Shown here in pieces: positions 8,660-19,790 of a DNA stretch of 64,000 bases. The notes under the pieces were generated by a model. It saw only the letters and a list, made by a program, of their open reading frames with translations, did no database searches and was not told the DNA's origin. The stretch lies in the NCBI RefSeq assembly GCF_014656095.1, contig NZ_BNBT01000010.1, positions 1 to 64,000 of the forward strand, read 5' to 3'. Position 1 is the first letter of the stretch. Every line of letters begins with the position of its first letter. Source of the stretch: Streptomyces longispororuber (GTDB lineage Bacteria; Actinomycetota; Actinomycetes; Streptomycetales; Streptomycetaceae). The position numbers and the translations under genes are program-made.

Positions 8660-9838
8660 CTACCGGGTGTGGCGCAGGAAGACGTCTTCCTGGCCGTTGG
8701 TGTCGCCGGGTACGAGGTCGGGCGCCGTGGAACCGAACACCACCGCGCCTCCGTCGGCGCTGACCCCTCCGGGGGTGACCCGGGCGCCGGCGGGGCCGAC
8801 GGCGGTGGCACGGCCGGTGCGCAGGTCGACCAGGTGCGGGCCGTCGGCCCGGGAGACGACGGCGTGGTGGCCGTCGTCGGTGGCCGCCGAGGCGCGGCCC
8901 TCGGTGACGCGCTCGGTGGTACCGGCGCTCACGTCGTACGCGTACAGGCCGCCGCGCGCGTTGAACAGGACGCGGTGGCCGTCGGCGGTGATCCGGACCA
9001 GCTCGGCGGTGCCGAGCCCGGCGTCCAGTGGGACGCGCCCTGCTCCGGAGGCCTTGAGGAACACGTCCGCCGTGTCCTCGGAGCCCTCGCTGTGGCCGCC
9101 GATCTGGTAGGCGACGCGGGTGCCGTCGCCGCTCACCGACGCGCCGCCCTTCTCGCCCTCCTCGGGCGGCGAGATCAGTTCGTCGCTGCCGGTGGCGGTG
9201 TGCCGGACGTACAGCAGCCGGAAGTTGGCGTCGCCGCGGCGGTTGCCGATGGTGTACGCCACGTGCGTGCCGTCGGGGCTGAGGGAGTTGACGGAGCCCA
9301 ACTCGTTGAAGCCGGGCGGGTCCTCGGGCCACAGCCGTTCGGTTCTGCCGGTGTTCAGGTCGTGCAGGTAGGGGCTGTTGAAGCGCTGGTTGGCCGTGAA
9401 CGCAACCCGGCTGCCGTCCGCGCTGAGCAGCGACGCCCCGTAGAGGTGACCGCCGCCGAGGTCGATGCCGGTGAGGGCGCCGGTGGCCAGGTCCTTGACC
9501 TTCAGGCACGACGTGTATCCCCCGCAGCCGAGGTCGGCCGCGCGCGTCACGAAGGCGACGCGGCGCCCGTCCGCGCTGATCGCTGCGGTGTACGAGGGGC
9601 CGTCGAGCTGGGTGCCGTCGGCGGCGGTGCTGACCCGCTCGGTGCGGGGCGTGAGTGGGGTGGGCGAGGTCGCCTGTGGGGTGGGCGGGGCGGGCGGGGT
9701 GCGCGGGCCGGGGTCTGCCGTGGCGGGGGCTGCCGTGGCGGGGGCTGCCGTGGCGGGGGCCGCGCCGAGGGTGGCTATCAGGACGGTGGCCAGGAGTGTG
9801 GTCGGAACGTACCGGTTCCGGAGCAAGAGGCCCTCCAC
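8660..9838 (-). CDS. Secreted TolB/WD40-like beta-propeller protein
   Basis: 392 residues. A signal peptide (TTLLATVLIATLGAAPATA) is followed by a Pro/Thr/Ala-rich linker, then repeated blades with the pattern SADGRRVAF / SPDGTHVAY / SGDGTRVAY / TADGHRVLF, typical of PD40/TolB-like propellers. The end, DLVPGDTNGQEDVFLR, is a common calcium-binding-like strand in these exported proteins. It probably binds a ligand or polymer outside the cell; no enzyme motif is seen. The gene lies upstream of, and in the same direction as, the RiPP-like operon but is separated from it by that operon's own promoter. Confidence 0.8.
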   Translation of the reverse strand: MEGLLLRNRYVPTTLLATVLIATLGAAPATAAPATAAPATADPGPRTPPAPPTPQATSPTPLTPRTERVSTAADGTQLDGPSYTAAISADGRRVAFVTRAADLGCGGYTSCLKVKDLATGALTGIDLGGGHLYGASLLSADGSRVAFTANQRFNSPYLHDLNTGRTERLWPEDPPGFNELGSVNSLSPDGTHVAYTIGNRRGDANFRLLYVRHTATGSDELISPPEEGEKGGASVSGDGTRVAYQIGGHSEGSEDTADVFLKASGAGRVPLDAGLGTAELVRITADGHRVLFNARGGLYAYDVSAGTTERVTEGRASAATDDGHHAVVSRADGPHLVDLRTGRATAVGPAGARVTPGGVSADGGAVVFGSTAPDLVPGDTNGQEDVFLRHTR

Positions 9839-10332
9839 AAAGGGGTGTCGGTGGCACCGCTCGGGTCACCGGGCGACGCCGGGGCGGACTGATCGGGGGT
9901 GTGGGTGTGGCTCTGGCTGTCAGGGTGGATGTGGTCGTGGCTGCCGCACACGAGGGGCTCCGCGCGGGTGTCCCTCCGCGTCGGCTACCTTTCCGCGTCG
10001 CCGGTGCCGTGTACACCCACATTGCCGGGGGGGTGGGTGCCTTGGGGGGGCGGTGGGTGCTGCTCCGTTGGGCCGGTGGGTGGGCCGCCATGTCGGCGGG
10101 TGGTGCACCTTCGGGCGGCCGGGTGGATGCGCCTCCGGGCGGCCAGCGGGTGCACCCCGCGTCGGCGGGAGGGGCCGCCCTCCGCGCCGGGGCCCACCCC
10201 GCTGGTGGCACGCTGGGGCTGCGCGCGGCCGCCCCCGGCGGCTCGGGCGCGTCCGCGCGCCCGCCTGCGCGGCCGGCCCGTTCCCACCCGCACCTACACC
10301 TACACCCACCGCACCACGGCAAGGAGAGTCCC
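9839..10332. other. Intergenic region between divergent genes
   Basis: About 490 G- and C-skewed bases between the minus-strand propeller gene and the plus-strand type III PKS. Runs of GGTGGG and CGGGTGGATGCG-like words give several spurious reading frames with Pro/Arg-rich products. I see no RNA gene or clear promoter. Confidence 0.5.
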
Positions 10333-11397
10333 GTGCAGACCTTCATAGGCCCGCCCGGCATCGCCCGGGGCGAGCACGAGATGACCACCGACGACGTCGT
10401 CGAGGCGTTACGCACCCTCCACCCTCGCTCGGCGCACCACCCGGACCTGCGGACGGCGGCGCAGGCGGTCGCCGGGCAGCGCCGCAGACGCGTGCACCCG
10501 CTGCGGAGCGAGTGCGCGACCAAGCCCTATCCGGCCGAGGAGCGCTACCGTGACCGGCGGGCGCTGATGGAGCAGGCGGGCCGACGGGCCCTCGAAGGCG
10601 CGGACATGGCCGCCCAGGACATCGCTGGCCTGGTGGTCGTACAGGACCCCTCCCCCACCGAGACCGACCAGCACCATCTCGACCGTGACCTCGTCCTGAC
10701 CCTGGGCCTGCCGGCCACCACCGCCCGCGTGCCGCTCACCGGTATGGCGGGGTGCGGCGTCGTGCACGCCCTGGCCGTCGCGGCCGACATGGCCGGCGTG
10801 GGCAGGCCCGCCCTGGTGGTCGCGGGTGAGGTGCACCAGCCGCTCCACACCGTCGACACCGGTGCCGTCTCCGCCACCTCCCTCGTCCGCCAGCTCATGG
10901 CCGGTGACGGCGCGGCGGCCGTCGTCGTCACCCGCGAACCCTTCGCCGTGCCGGGCCTGGCGATCGAGGACACCTGGCAGTACGCGCGCCACGCCGCGCC
11001 CCCGCGTGGCGAGGGGTCCGCCCACCGCGTCGCGGACCACCCGGGCCTCTCCGCCCTGCCCTGGCTGCGGCCGGGGCGGACGCTGCCGGAGTTCGCCCTC
11101 GTCCACCCGGGCGGCCCGGACCCGTTGCGCTCCCTCAGCCGTACGGCTCCCTTGCCGCGGCGGGCGCTGGAGACCTCGTACACCTGTATGGCCACCGAGG
11201 GCGACCTGGGCGGGGCGAGCGTGCTGCAGATGCTGGCGCGGCTGCACCGGAACCCGCCCGCCGTGAACACCCCCGGGCTCCTGCTGGGGCTCGCCCCCGG
11301 CGACCTCGCCGCGGCCTGCCGCGTGCGGTGGACGCGCCGCGCCCCGGCCCGGGGGCCGGAACCCTACGGCACGGCCGGGCGCCCGGCGGCCGGGTAG
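10333..11397 (+). CDS. Type III polyketide synthase-like (chalcone synthase fold) protein
   Basis: 354 residues, the normal length. The thiolase-fold landmarks are present: nucleophile C141 in TGMAGCGVVHAL, H258 in VHPGGPDPL (the HPGG motif), and a C-terminal strand EGDLGGASVLQML at the place of the usual G-N-x-S-S. The third catalytic residue, normally Asn, is Asp291 here. Members condense acyl-CoA starters with malonyl-CoA. GTG at 10333 follows AAGGAGAG by about five bases. The next gene is a small unknown protein. The Asn-to-Asp change may alter decarboxylation, so activity is uncertain. Confidence 0.75.
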   Translation: MQTFIGPPGIARGEHEMTTDDVVEALRTLHPRSAHHPDLRTAAQAVAGQRRRRVHPLRSECATKPYPAEERYRDRRALMEQAGRRALEGADMAAQDIAGLVVVQDPSPTETDQHHLDRDLVLTLGLPATTARVPLTGMAGCGVVHALAVAADMAGVGRPALVVAGEVHQPLHTVDTGAVSATSLVRQLMAGDGAAAVVVTREPFAVPGLAIEDTWQYARHAAPPRGEGSAHRVADHPGLSALPWLRPGRTLPEFALVHPGGPDPLRSLSRTAPLPRRALETSYTCMATEGDLGGASVLQMLARLHRNPPAVNTPGLLLGLAPGDLAAACRVRWTRRAPARGPEPYGTAGRPAAG

Positions 11398-11730
11398 CCC
11401 GTCACCGGTAACCCACGGCCGGGACGGCCACCCAACTCGCTTGCTGCCGTTCGGCGTTCGACGGCTCGCCCCTCACGGACGGTGCCCACACGCGGCGCCA
11501 GTCGAGAACAATCACCTCGCGGAAGACGGAGACGCGTCACACCGCCCCCGTGCACGGCCGTAGCGTGACCACGCGGTGCGGAACGGCCGGTCTCCGTCAC
11601 GCGGTACGGGCGAAGCCGCGTGGGGCGAAGGCGCGCGGGAGAGCCGCACGAGGCGAAGCCGCACAGGCAGAGCCACACGAGGCGAAGCCGCACGGAAAGA
11701 GCCGTACAGCCAGAGGAGAAGGAAATCCGT
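11398..11730. other. Intergenic region with short direct repeats
   Basis: 333 bases before the small Cys-containing gene. The right part (about 11600-11710) repeats GGCGAAGCCGCAC-like words: CACGAGGCGAAGCCGCAC starts at 11647 and again at 11676, a 29-bp period. No gene is supported. Confidence 0.5.
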
Positions 11731-12129
11731 ATGAACCATGACCGTCCCCGGTCCTCCGAGGAGTTATGCCGGACGCCGGACGGCCGTTCCGACGGCGCCG
11801 GTGGCCGTCTGGCGTGTCTGATCCAGCACATCGCGGACTCCCTCCACCGGCGGGGCTATCGCGTGCAGCAGGTCATCGAGCACTCGGTGGAGGACGGCTT
11901 CGGCCCGCAGGTGGTCGTCAAGGTCGCCGCCGCCACGTACATCAACATCTCCTGCCGGAACCCGCCCGCCACGACGGGATGGTGTGCCGTCAAGCTCACC
12001 GGCAGCGAGCGCGTCCTCTGCGAGGAACTGTGCCTGAGCGGCGGCGGGAAGGCGGCCACCGCCGACGAGATCGTGGACGCCGGCCTAAAGGCGCTCGACC
12101 TCCCCGCGGAGCGCCCCCGTAATGCCTGA
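11731..12129 (+). CDS. Small unknown protein with three conserved-looking Cys
   Basis: 132 residues with AGAAGGAAA a few bases before the ATG at 11731. The middle looks like a small alpha/beta domain (RVQQVIEHSVEDGFGPQVVVKVAAATYINISC) with Cys at three places in the second half (SCRN, GWCAV, LCEELC). No signal peptide or membrane segment. I do not recognise the family. It ends 40 bases before the M14 gene in the same direction, so they may share a message. Confidence 0.6.
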   Translation: MNHDRPRSSEELCRTPDGRSDGAGGRLACLIQHIADSLHRRGYRVQQVIEHSVEDGFGPQVVVKVAAATYINISCRNPPATTGWCAVKLTGSERVLCEELCLSGGGKAATADEIVDAGLKALDLPAERPRNA

Positions 12130-12169
12130 CGCGGTTTCACCCACCTCCCTCACAGCTGGAGAACCCACC

Positions 12170-13585
12170 ATGGCCCGACGGGCGTACGTCTCAGAACCAT
12201 CCTCCGGCGGAGTGTCACGGTCACGACCGCCTACCTGGCCGGCACTCAAGGCGCGGTTGCGTGGCCTGGCCGCCGCGAACCCCGCCGCATGCCGCATCAC
12301 CACGGCGGGCGTCTCGCGCGGCGGTGAGCCGCTGCTCCTGCTCACCCTGGGTCATGGCCCGCTCCGTCTGCTGATCGTCGGCGGAGCGCACCCCAATGAG
12401 CCGGTCGGCCAGGCGACGGTCGTCGCGCTCGCCGAGCACGTACTGGCCCATCCCTCGGCACGCGAGGACGCCACCTGGTACGTGCTGCCCTCGAGCGACC
12501 CCGACGGGGCCCTCCTGAACGAGTCCTGGTACGCCCGCACATGGCCGCCCACGCTGGAGTCGTACCACCGCGGCTTCTACCGCCCGGCCGCCGAGGACCA
12601 GCCCGAGGCCGCCTTTCCCGCCGCGCGGGGCGGCCCGGTCGCGCTGCCCGAGACGCGGGCCCTGATGACGGTGGTCGACACCGTGCGCCCCGACGCCATG
12701 GTCTCGCTGCACAACGCGGACAGCGGCGGCAGCTTCTACGTGACCACGCGCGCCGAGGCGGCCCTGGTGTCCCTCCTGTCCGACTGTGCGGCGCGCCACG
12801 ACCTGCCCGTGGCACGTCTGCCCGCCGACTGCGTCGACTGGCCCTCACCCGGCCCCGGGGTCTTCGTCCTGCCGCCACCTGCCCCACCGCGGACAGCCGC
12901 CACGGACCGTACTGAGGGCTCCGACGGCCCCGAGAACACAGCGGCCACCAAAGGCACAGCACGTACCGAGGACACGGCGGGCACCGAGCGCGCGGCGGGC
13001 ACAGCAGGCGCTGAGGACACAGCGGGCACAGTAAATGCCGAGGGCATCGCCGAGTGGCGGCCCGCCGGGGCCACCAGCGTCCATTACGCCGCCCACCACG
13101 GCTGCCTCGGCCTCTACCCCGAGGTACCGATGTGGCGCACCGAGCCCGTCGAGCTGCCGACCGCCGAAGGGGTACGCCATCTGCTGGCCGCGGCGGGCTT
13201 CCTCACCGGGGTGGTGGAGCGCACCGCCGCTGTCACGGGCGCGACGCCCTTCCTCCCGGCCGTGCGGGACACGCTGAAGGGCATGCGGCTCGTGGCCCGC
13301 CTCGCCCGCTGGCAGCCTCCCCAGGCCGGCGACCAGGACCTGCACCTCCTCCTGCCCCTCCGAGCCGCCGGAATGCTGCTGCGCCACCTGAACACTCAGC
13401 TCGACGCCACAACCGCGCCCCCTCCGCACCTGCTGGCCGAACGGCTGCTGCTGCGCGAGCACTTCGACCGGTGGCTACGGAAGACCGAGACGATACTGCG
13501 GCCCCGCCCCCGACCCTTGTCACAGGTGGTGGGCTTCCAACTCGACACGATCCTCGGCACGGCCAGCCTGCTGAGCCCGGAATGA
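12170..13585 (+). CDS. M14-type zinc carboxypeptidase-like protein
   Basis: 471 residues. Zinc ligands of family M14 are visible as H74-P-N-E77 (GGAHPNEPVG) and H181 (VSLHNADSG). The enzyme would release C-terminal residues or deacylate amide-linked substrates. No signal peptide is seen, so it is probably cytoplasmic. Residues ~250-300 form a Thr/Ala/Glu/Gly low-complexity insertion (EDTAGTERAAGTAGAEDTAGT) in a linker before the last third. ATG at 12170 follows TGGAG by nine bases; an ATG at 12122 overlapping the previous gene lacks a ribosome site. The stop overlaps the ATG of a truncated flavoprotein gene. Confidence 0.7.
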   Translation: MARRAYVSEPSSGGVSRSRPPTWPALKARLRGLAAANPAACRITTAGVSRGGEPLLLLTLGHGPLRLLIVGGAHPNEPVGQATVVALAEHVLAHPSAREDATWYVLPSSDPDGALLNESWYARTWPPTLESYHRGFYRPAAEDQPEAAFPAARGGPVALPETRALMTVVDTVRPDAMVSLHNADSGGSFYVTTRAEAALVSLLSDCAARHDLPVARLPADCVDWPSPGPGVFVLPPPAPPRTAATDRTEGSDGPENTAATKGTARTEDTAGTERAAGTAGAEDTAGTVNAEGIAEWRPAGATSVHYAAHHGCLGLYPEVPMWRTEPVELPTAEGVRHLLAAAGFLTGVVERTAAVTGATPFLPAVRDTLKGMRLVARLARWQPPQAGDQDLHLLLPLRAAGMLLRHLNTQLDATTAPPPHLLAERLLLREHFDRWLRKTETILRPRPRPLSQVVGFQLDTILGTASLLSPE

Positions 13586-13690
13586 GCCGACGCGACCGCA
13601 GTGCGCGCACAGTCCTCATCGTGGGAGCGGGCGTGGCCGGCCTGAGAGCGGCCACCGCCTTGGAGCGCCCTGTACGCGGAGGCCGAGAGG
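13582..13690 (+). pseudogene. Truncated FAD/NAD-binding oxidoreductase, N-terminal remnant
   Basis: An ATGA overlap with the M14 stop starts a frame that reads TVLIVGAGVAGLRAATALER, the dinucleotide-binding beta-alpha-beta unit of FAD-dependent oxidoreductases, and then loses similarity at about 13675. The frame continues into the antisense of the NUDIX gene. This is a deleted flavoenzyme gene that was once translationally coupled to the carboxypeptidase gene. Confidence 0.6.
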
Positions 13691-13718
13691 CGCGCACCCC
13701 GGTGAGGCCCCGCCGGGC

Positions 13719-14243
13719 TCACCCGCCGAGGTCGGGAGCCCGTCCCGGGCCGGACGCCCCACAGGCGAGGTACCGACCGAAGACCTCCTGGCTGTCAGGG
13801 GTGAAGGTCCACTCCCGCAGGGCACGTTGCACCTCGGACTCGGTCAGCCACCCATGCCAGGCCACCTCATCCGGATCGGGGGCAGGGATCTCCGCAAGTA
13901 CGGCATCGCACACCCCGAGCCAGTGCGGGCTGAGCCCGCTCCGGTTGAGGAACCTGAACCGAAGGCACACCGTCGCCGCCGTGCCCAGCTCCTCACCGAG
14001 CTCGCGGACAGCGGCCTCCTCGTACGACTCGCCGACTCCCGCAGCACCTCCGACCCCGAGTTCGTAGTGCCCCGGGAAACGGGACAAGTGCTCGGCGCGC
14101 CGATGGACGAGAAAGCGGCCCCCTCCATCCCGGCACACCACCGAAGCAACACGGTGCAGCCACCCCTCCCGAACGGCCCTCCACCGACTGACCACCCCCA
14201 GCACACGGTCCTGGGCGTCAACGCGTTCCACGAGTTCGTCCAC
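13719..14243 (-). CDS. NUDIX hydrolase
   Basis: 174 residues. A complete Nudix box GX5EX7REUXEEXGU is seen in GVGESYEEAAVRELGEELG. The N-terminal part (ELVERVDAQDRVLGVVSR, then WLHRVASVV) resembles the isopentenyl-diphosphate-isomerase-like/YfcD subgroup of Nudix proteins. It would hydrolyse nucleoside diphosphate-type or related substrates. Start is uncertain: GTG at 14243 is the best conserved position, but no strong ribosome site is visible. It is convergent with the truncated flavoprotein. Confidence 0.8.
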   Translation of the reverse strand: MDELVERVDAQDRVLGVVSRWRAVREGWLHRVASVVCRDGGGRFLVHRRAEHLSRFPGHYELGVGGAAGVGESYEEAAVRELGEELGTAATVCLRFRFLNRSGLSPHWLGVCDAVLAEIPAPDPDEVAWHGWLTESEVQRALREWTFTPDSQEVFGRYLACGASGPGRAPDLGG

Positions 14244-14322
14244 GACGCACACGATCGCAGAAACCACGGCTCCCACCTGACGGTTTCGGTTCCTGGTTCC
14301 GTCCGTGCGATGATCTCCCGCC

Positions 14323-14793
14323 ATGGGGAGAGACATGTGGGGAAAGGCGGTCGGCGCGCTGGTCCTGGCCGCGACCGTGGCGGCGGCGAGCGGCTGTGGC
14401 GGCTCGGGCGACGAGGACACCTCGAAGCCGACCGCGAAGGCGGAGAAGGCGCCGGGTGTGAAGGCGGCGGTCACCGCGTTCCAGGACGCGGTGACGGAGT
14501 TCGACGAGGACGGCGGCTGCGTCGAGAAGAAGCCGGGTACCTGCTGGCCGCAGATGAAGGCGCTGATGAAGCCCGCGCGTGACCTGCGGAAGGCGGCGAA
14601 CGCCGACACGAAGAACGGGCCCAAGTTCTGGTCGAAGGCGTACGCGCTGATCAGCACGATGGAGAAGGGCTTCAAGGTGGGGGACGACCAGGGTGTCCCG
14701 GCCGGCGAGTCGATGACCTCGACGAACCGCGACGAAGTCTTCGGCTCTGCCCGCGAGCTTTCGGTCTGGCTGGACCAACACCCCACTTCGTAG
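14323..14793 (+). CDS. Small lipoprotein
   Basis: 156 residues. A lipoprotein signal ends at the lipobox AAASGC, followed by a Ser/Asp/Thr/Lys linker and a helical domain with two further Cys (GGCVEKKPGTCW) that could form a disulfide outside the cell. No family recognised. The start is either ATG 14323 or ATG 14335, the latter having GGGGAGAG closely upstream. Confidence 0.75.
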   Translation: MGRDMWGKAVGALVLAATVAAASGCGGSGDEDTSKPTAKAEKAPGVKAAVTAFQDAVTEFDEDGGCVEKKPGTCWPQMKALMKPARDLRKAANADTKNGPKFWSKAYALISTMEKGFKVGDDQGVPAGESMTSTNRDEVFGSARELSVWLDQHPTS

Positions 14794-14940
14794 CGCGAAG
14801 CCGGAACACCGACGTCCGCCGCACCGCCAACGCATGGCTCACGTCCCGTCCACGCACGAGTACGAGCCGAGGACGAGCCCGAGTACCAGCGCGAGCTTCG
14901 ATACGAGTCCGCGTACGGGAAGAAGCCACAAAACACCAGC

Positions 14941-16077
14941 TCATCCCGTGTGCAGAACCCGAAACCGATCGGGTTGCGCGGGGTCCCGGTCGACGACGTG
15001 AACCGGCGCCCACGCCCACTGCCAGACGCTGATGTCCGGAACGCGGGTGAACCGGATGTGCCCGCGGGTGCCTTCGACTGCGACGCCCGGCCAGGACCCG
15101 GCCGTGCGCGCCCGGTCCACGCCGTGGGAACGGAACACCTCGGCGAGGACGGCGATCGTGTCGTAGCCCTCGAAGGCGACGAAGGAGGGCGCCTCGGCCA
15201 GCCGCTCGCGCAGGGCCGTCGCGACTCGGGTGCCGAGCGGGCCGAGGCGCTCGGGCAGGTAACGCAGGAACGGAACCCCGGCGCCGTCGTCACCCAGCGC
15301 CGTCGCCCACTCGGCGAACTCCGGCTGTCCGGCCGGAGCGCCGATCAGCACCTCGGCCAGGCGCTCGTCGGCGCGCACGGACTTGACGATCGGCACGGCC
15401 GGTTCGGGGTGGCCGACCAGCAGGAGCAGGGCCGTCGCACGGTTGTCGACGAGTTCGTCGCACAGAGCGGTGGGGCTGAGCGTCCGCATGTCGAGTTCGG
15501 TGACGGTGCCGCCGTACGGCGCGAGGTGGTCCCGCAGGACGCGGGCCCCGGACGCCCAGTAGACACTCGGCTGGGGCGCCACGGCGATGCGCCGGTGCCC
15601 CGCCCGCAGGAGGAAGTCCGCGTAGATCCGCCAGCCGTGGGACTGCGCGGGGGCGAGCCGCGCGACCCACTCCGTCGGCTGTTCGGTGAGCGCGTCCAGT
15701 ACCGCCGACGAGCAGAGGTATGGCAGGCCGACGGCCTCGGCCCTGGCGGCAGCCGCCCGGGCGACGACGCTGTGGTACTCCCCCGCCAGCGCGGCCACCC
15801 CCAGGCGAGCCAACTCGTCCACGGCCGCCGCGGCCCTCCCCGGGTCGGCTGCGGTGTCGCGGACCACCAGTTCGAGCGGCCTGCCGCCGATACCACCGGC
15901 GTCGTTGACTTCCCGCACGCCCAGTTCGAGTCCGGCGAGCAGGTGTCGGCCCGCCTCGGTCCAGCCGGGCCGCGTCAGCGGGACGAGCACACCGATCAGC
16001 ACGGACGGCCCGTCGGCCGACCCTCCCGTCGGCCCGTCGGTACGCTCCGCTCCCGGTCGTGAGGACGTCGTACTCAT
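14941..16077 (-). CDS. Periplasmic-binding-protein type I domain protein (branched-chain amino acid receptor-like)
   Basis: 378 residues with the fold markers of Leu/Ile/Val-binding-type receptors: IGVLVPLTRPGW, then REVNDAGGIGGRPLELVVRD, then a domain ending FVAFEGYDTIAVLAEVF. Unlike transport receptors it has no signal peptide or lipobox, so it is probably cytoplasmic and may sense a small molecule, as in amide-responsive regulators. No permease or ATPase gene is nearby. Start ATG at 16077. Confidence 0.75.
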   Translation of the reverse strand: MSTTSSRPGAERTDGPTGGSADGPSVLIGVLVPLTRPGWTEAGRHLLAGLELGVREVNDAGGIGGRPLELVVRDTAADPGRAAAAVDELARLGVAALAGEYHSVVARAAAARAEAVGLPYLCSSAVLDALTEQPTEWVARLAPAQSHGWRIYADFLLRAGHRRIAVAPQPSVYWASGARVLRDHLAPYGGTVTELDMRTLSPTALCDELVDNRATALLLLVGHPEPAVPIVKSVRADERLAEVLIGAPAGQPEFAEWATALGDDGAGVPFLRYLPERLGPLGTRVATALRERLAEAPSFVAFEGYDTIAVLAEVFRSHGVDRARTAGSWPGVAVEGTRGHIRFTRVPDISVWQWAWAPVHVVDRDPAQPDRFRVLHTG

Positions 16078-18200
<2,123 letters not shown>

Positions 18201-18231
18201 CCGACTCCGGCGACGGCGGCCCGGCCGGTAC

Positions 18232-18260
18232 CGCGCGGCGGCGGTGATCGCCGCCGCGCG
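18232..18260 (+). terminator. Strong hairpin after gdhA
   Basis: A perfect 12-bp inverted repeat (arms 18232-18243 and 18249-18260, CGCGCGGCGGCG) with a five-base loop begins 31 bases after the gdhA stop. There is no T-run, as usual for actinomycete terminators. Confidence 0.7.
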
Positions 18261-18320
18261 GGCGTTGGACAGCCTCACAGGGTGCCGACTCGCCCCGCCG
18301 CGGCCGCGCCGGAGGTCCTG

Positions 18321-18357
18321 CGCTGCGAAGGCGGCGGCTTCCGCCACCTTCGCAGCG
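18321..18357. terminator. Second hairpin between gdhA and the convergent gene
   Basis: A perfect 10-bp inverted repeat (CGCTGCGAAG at 18321-18330, CTTCGCAGCG at 18348-18357), extended inward by GGCGG/CCGCC. It lies between convergent genes and can serve both directions. Confidence 0.6.
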
Positions 18358-18507
18358 CGGTACCGGCCCCCCGTGCAGCGCTCTCCGTATCGGCATCGGC
18401 GCTGACCTCTCATCCGCACGCGTCCGACTCACCGTCCGGGGCCGCCGGACCTCCGGGGGGTCACCGCCCGCCGCTGCGCCCGTACGGGCATTGCTCCTGT
18501 ACGGGCA

Positions 18508-19632
18508 TTACTCCGGCGGAGGCCAGGGTCCTGCGAGCAGCCGTTCGGCTTCCGTGACGATCGCTTGCTCGCGTGTCCCGTGCTGGGTTGCCTCCCAGTC
18601 GTTGTACGCGTCGACCTTGTCGACAAGCGGCTGGAGCGACTGGGGACGGCCCAGTGCGCTCCAGCCCTCGTACGTGATCACGTCACCACCGGCGCCGGGG
18701 GCCAGGCTTCCGTTCACGATCAGCCGGAGCCACCAGCGGACGAGTTCCCAGCGTGCCGCCTCCCAAGGGATGTCGGTGTCATCGCCCGGCAGGCTCTCGG
18801 GGAGAGCGAGTTCGGTCAGTACGTGGTCGAAGAGCGTCTCGGCGCGGTCGTGCTCGGTGCGTGACAGACCGGCGAGCAGCGGAAGCGAGTCCGTCTCGAC
18901 GTCGAGGAGCAGCGCTGTAAGCCCTGCCTCGATCAGTTGGTGTGGGTGGTGCTGTCGGCCGATCAGGCGCTCCAGTGCCAGCATCCGGAGGTACTCGACA
19001 GCCTCCTGGGCGGTGACGGCGTAGGGGGTGTGTGGTGTGGGCGCGGTGACGTCGGTGCCGGCAGCGCCGTCGACGAAGTACGACCAGAAGCCGACGCTCG
19101 CACGGGCTGTGAGCCTGCTTGCCCGGCCGGTGAACTCGTGCCGTAGGTAGTCGGCGAGGTGGTTGCCGTAGATGATGATGTCGGTCTGGTGGACGGAGAG
19201 TACGGGGTGGCCGCTTTCGCCTGCGGTGCCCGGCAGGTAGCGGTGGCTGTAGACGGGGACCAGCTTCGGTGCGGTCGCCAACCGCGACCGTGCGACCTGG
19301 AGCGCATGGGAGGTTTCTGGGGGCCTCGGCGGCCAGGAAGGGTGCCAGAAGTTGTTGTGCTCGACGTCGAAGAGCACGCCCTCGATCGGTTGGGAGAGCC
19401 GTCCGGCCAGGTCCTGGGGGTCGCCGTTGCGCCAGTCCGGCCAGTGCCGTGATCCGTGCGGAAGCCCGGCGGCGAGAAAGACCCGGTGATCCGCCGAAAA
19501 CGTGAAGCCGAACCGCGCCTCGACCGCATCGAGTTCCCGCTCGCCGAGACCCGGCCCGATCTCGGCCCGGAGCATGTCCTGAAGGTCCCTGGCGGCTTCC
19601 AGGGTCAGCGGCGGGGCTGACTGCGCGATCAC
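18508..19632 (-). CDS. SMI1/KNR4 (SUKH)-like protein
   Basis: About 374 residues. The N-terminal part (ELDAVEARFGFTFSADHRVFLAAGLPHGS, then DWRNGD) matches the usual start of SMI1/KNR4-like proteins of actinomycetes, with the characteristic GVLFDVEHNNFWHPSWP stretch. SUKH proteins are often immunity proteins or protein-interaction modules; this long, stand-alone form is of unknown role. The start is uncertain; GTG at 19632 is the first reasonable in-frame codon but lacks a good ribosome site. Confidence 0.7.
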   Translation of the reverse strand: MIAQSAPPLTLEAARDLQDMLRAEIGPGLGERELDAVEARFGFTFSADHRVFLAAGLPHGSRHWPDWRNGDPQDLAGRLSQPIEGVLFDVEHNNFWHPSWPPRPPETSHALQVARSRLATAPKLVPVYSHRYLPGTAGESGHPVLSVHQTDIIIYGNHLADYLRHEFTGRASRLTARASVGFWSYFVDGAAGTDVTAPTPHTPYAVTAQEAVEYLRMLALERLIGRQHHPHQLIEAGLTALLLDVETDSLPLLAGLSRTEHDRAETLFDHVLTELALPESLPGDDTDIPWEAARWELVRWWLRLIVNGSLAPGAGGDVITYEGWSALGRPQSLQPLVDKVDAYNDWEATQHGTREQAIVTEAERLLAGPWPPPE

Positions 19633-19790
19633 CTCGGCAGCATAGTGACCGGTACGACCGCAGCCGTCATGAGGGCGTACGGATCCCCGAAGCTGGCGGG
19701 CGGTGACCGCCGCGGCGCCGTCGGCGGGCCCCGGCCGGCCCGCGTCCAGAACCCGCGTCCAGAACCCGTGTCCACGAGGAACGATCCAGG

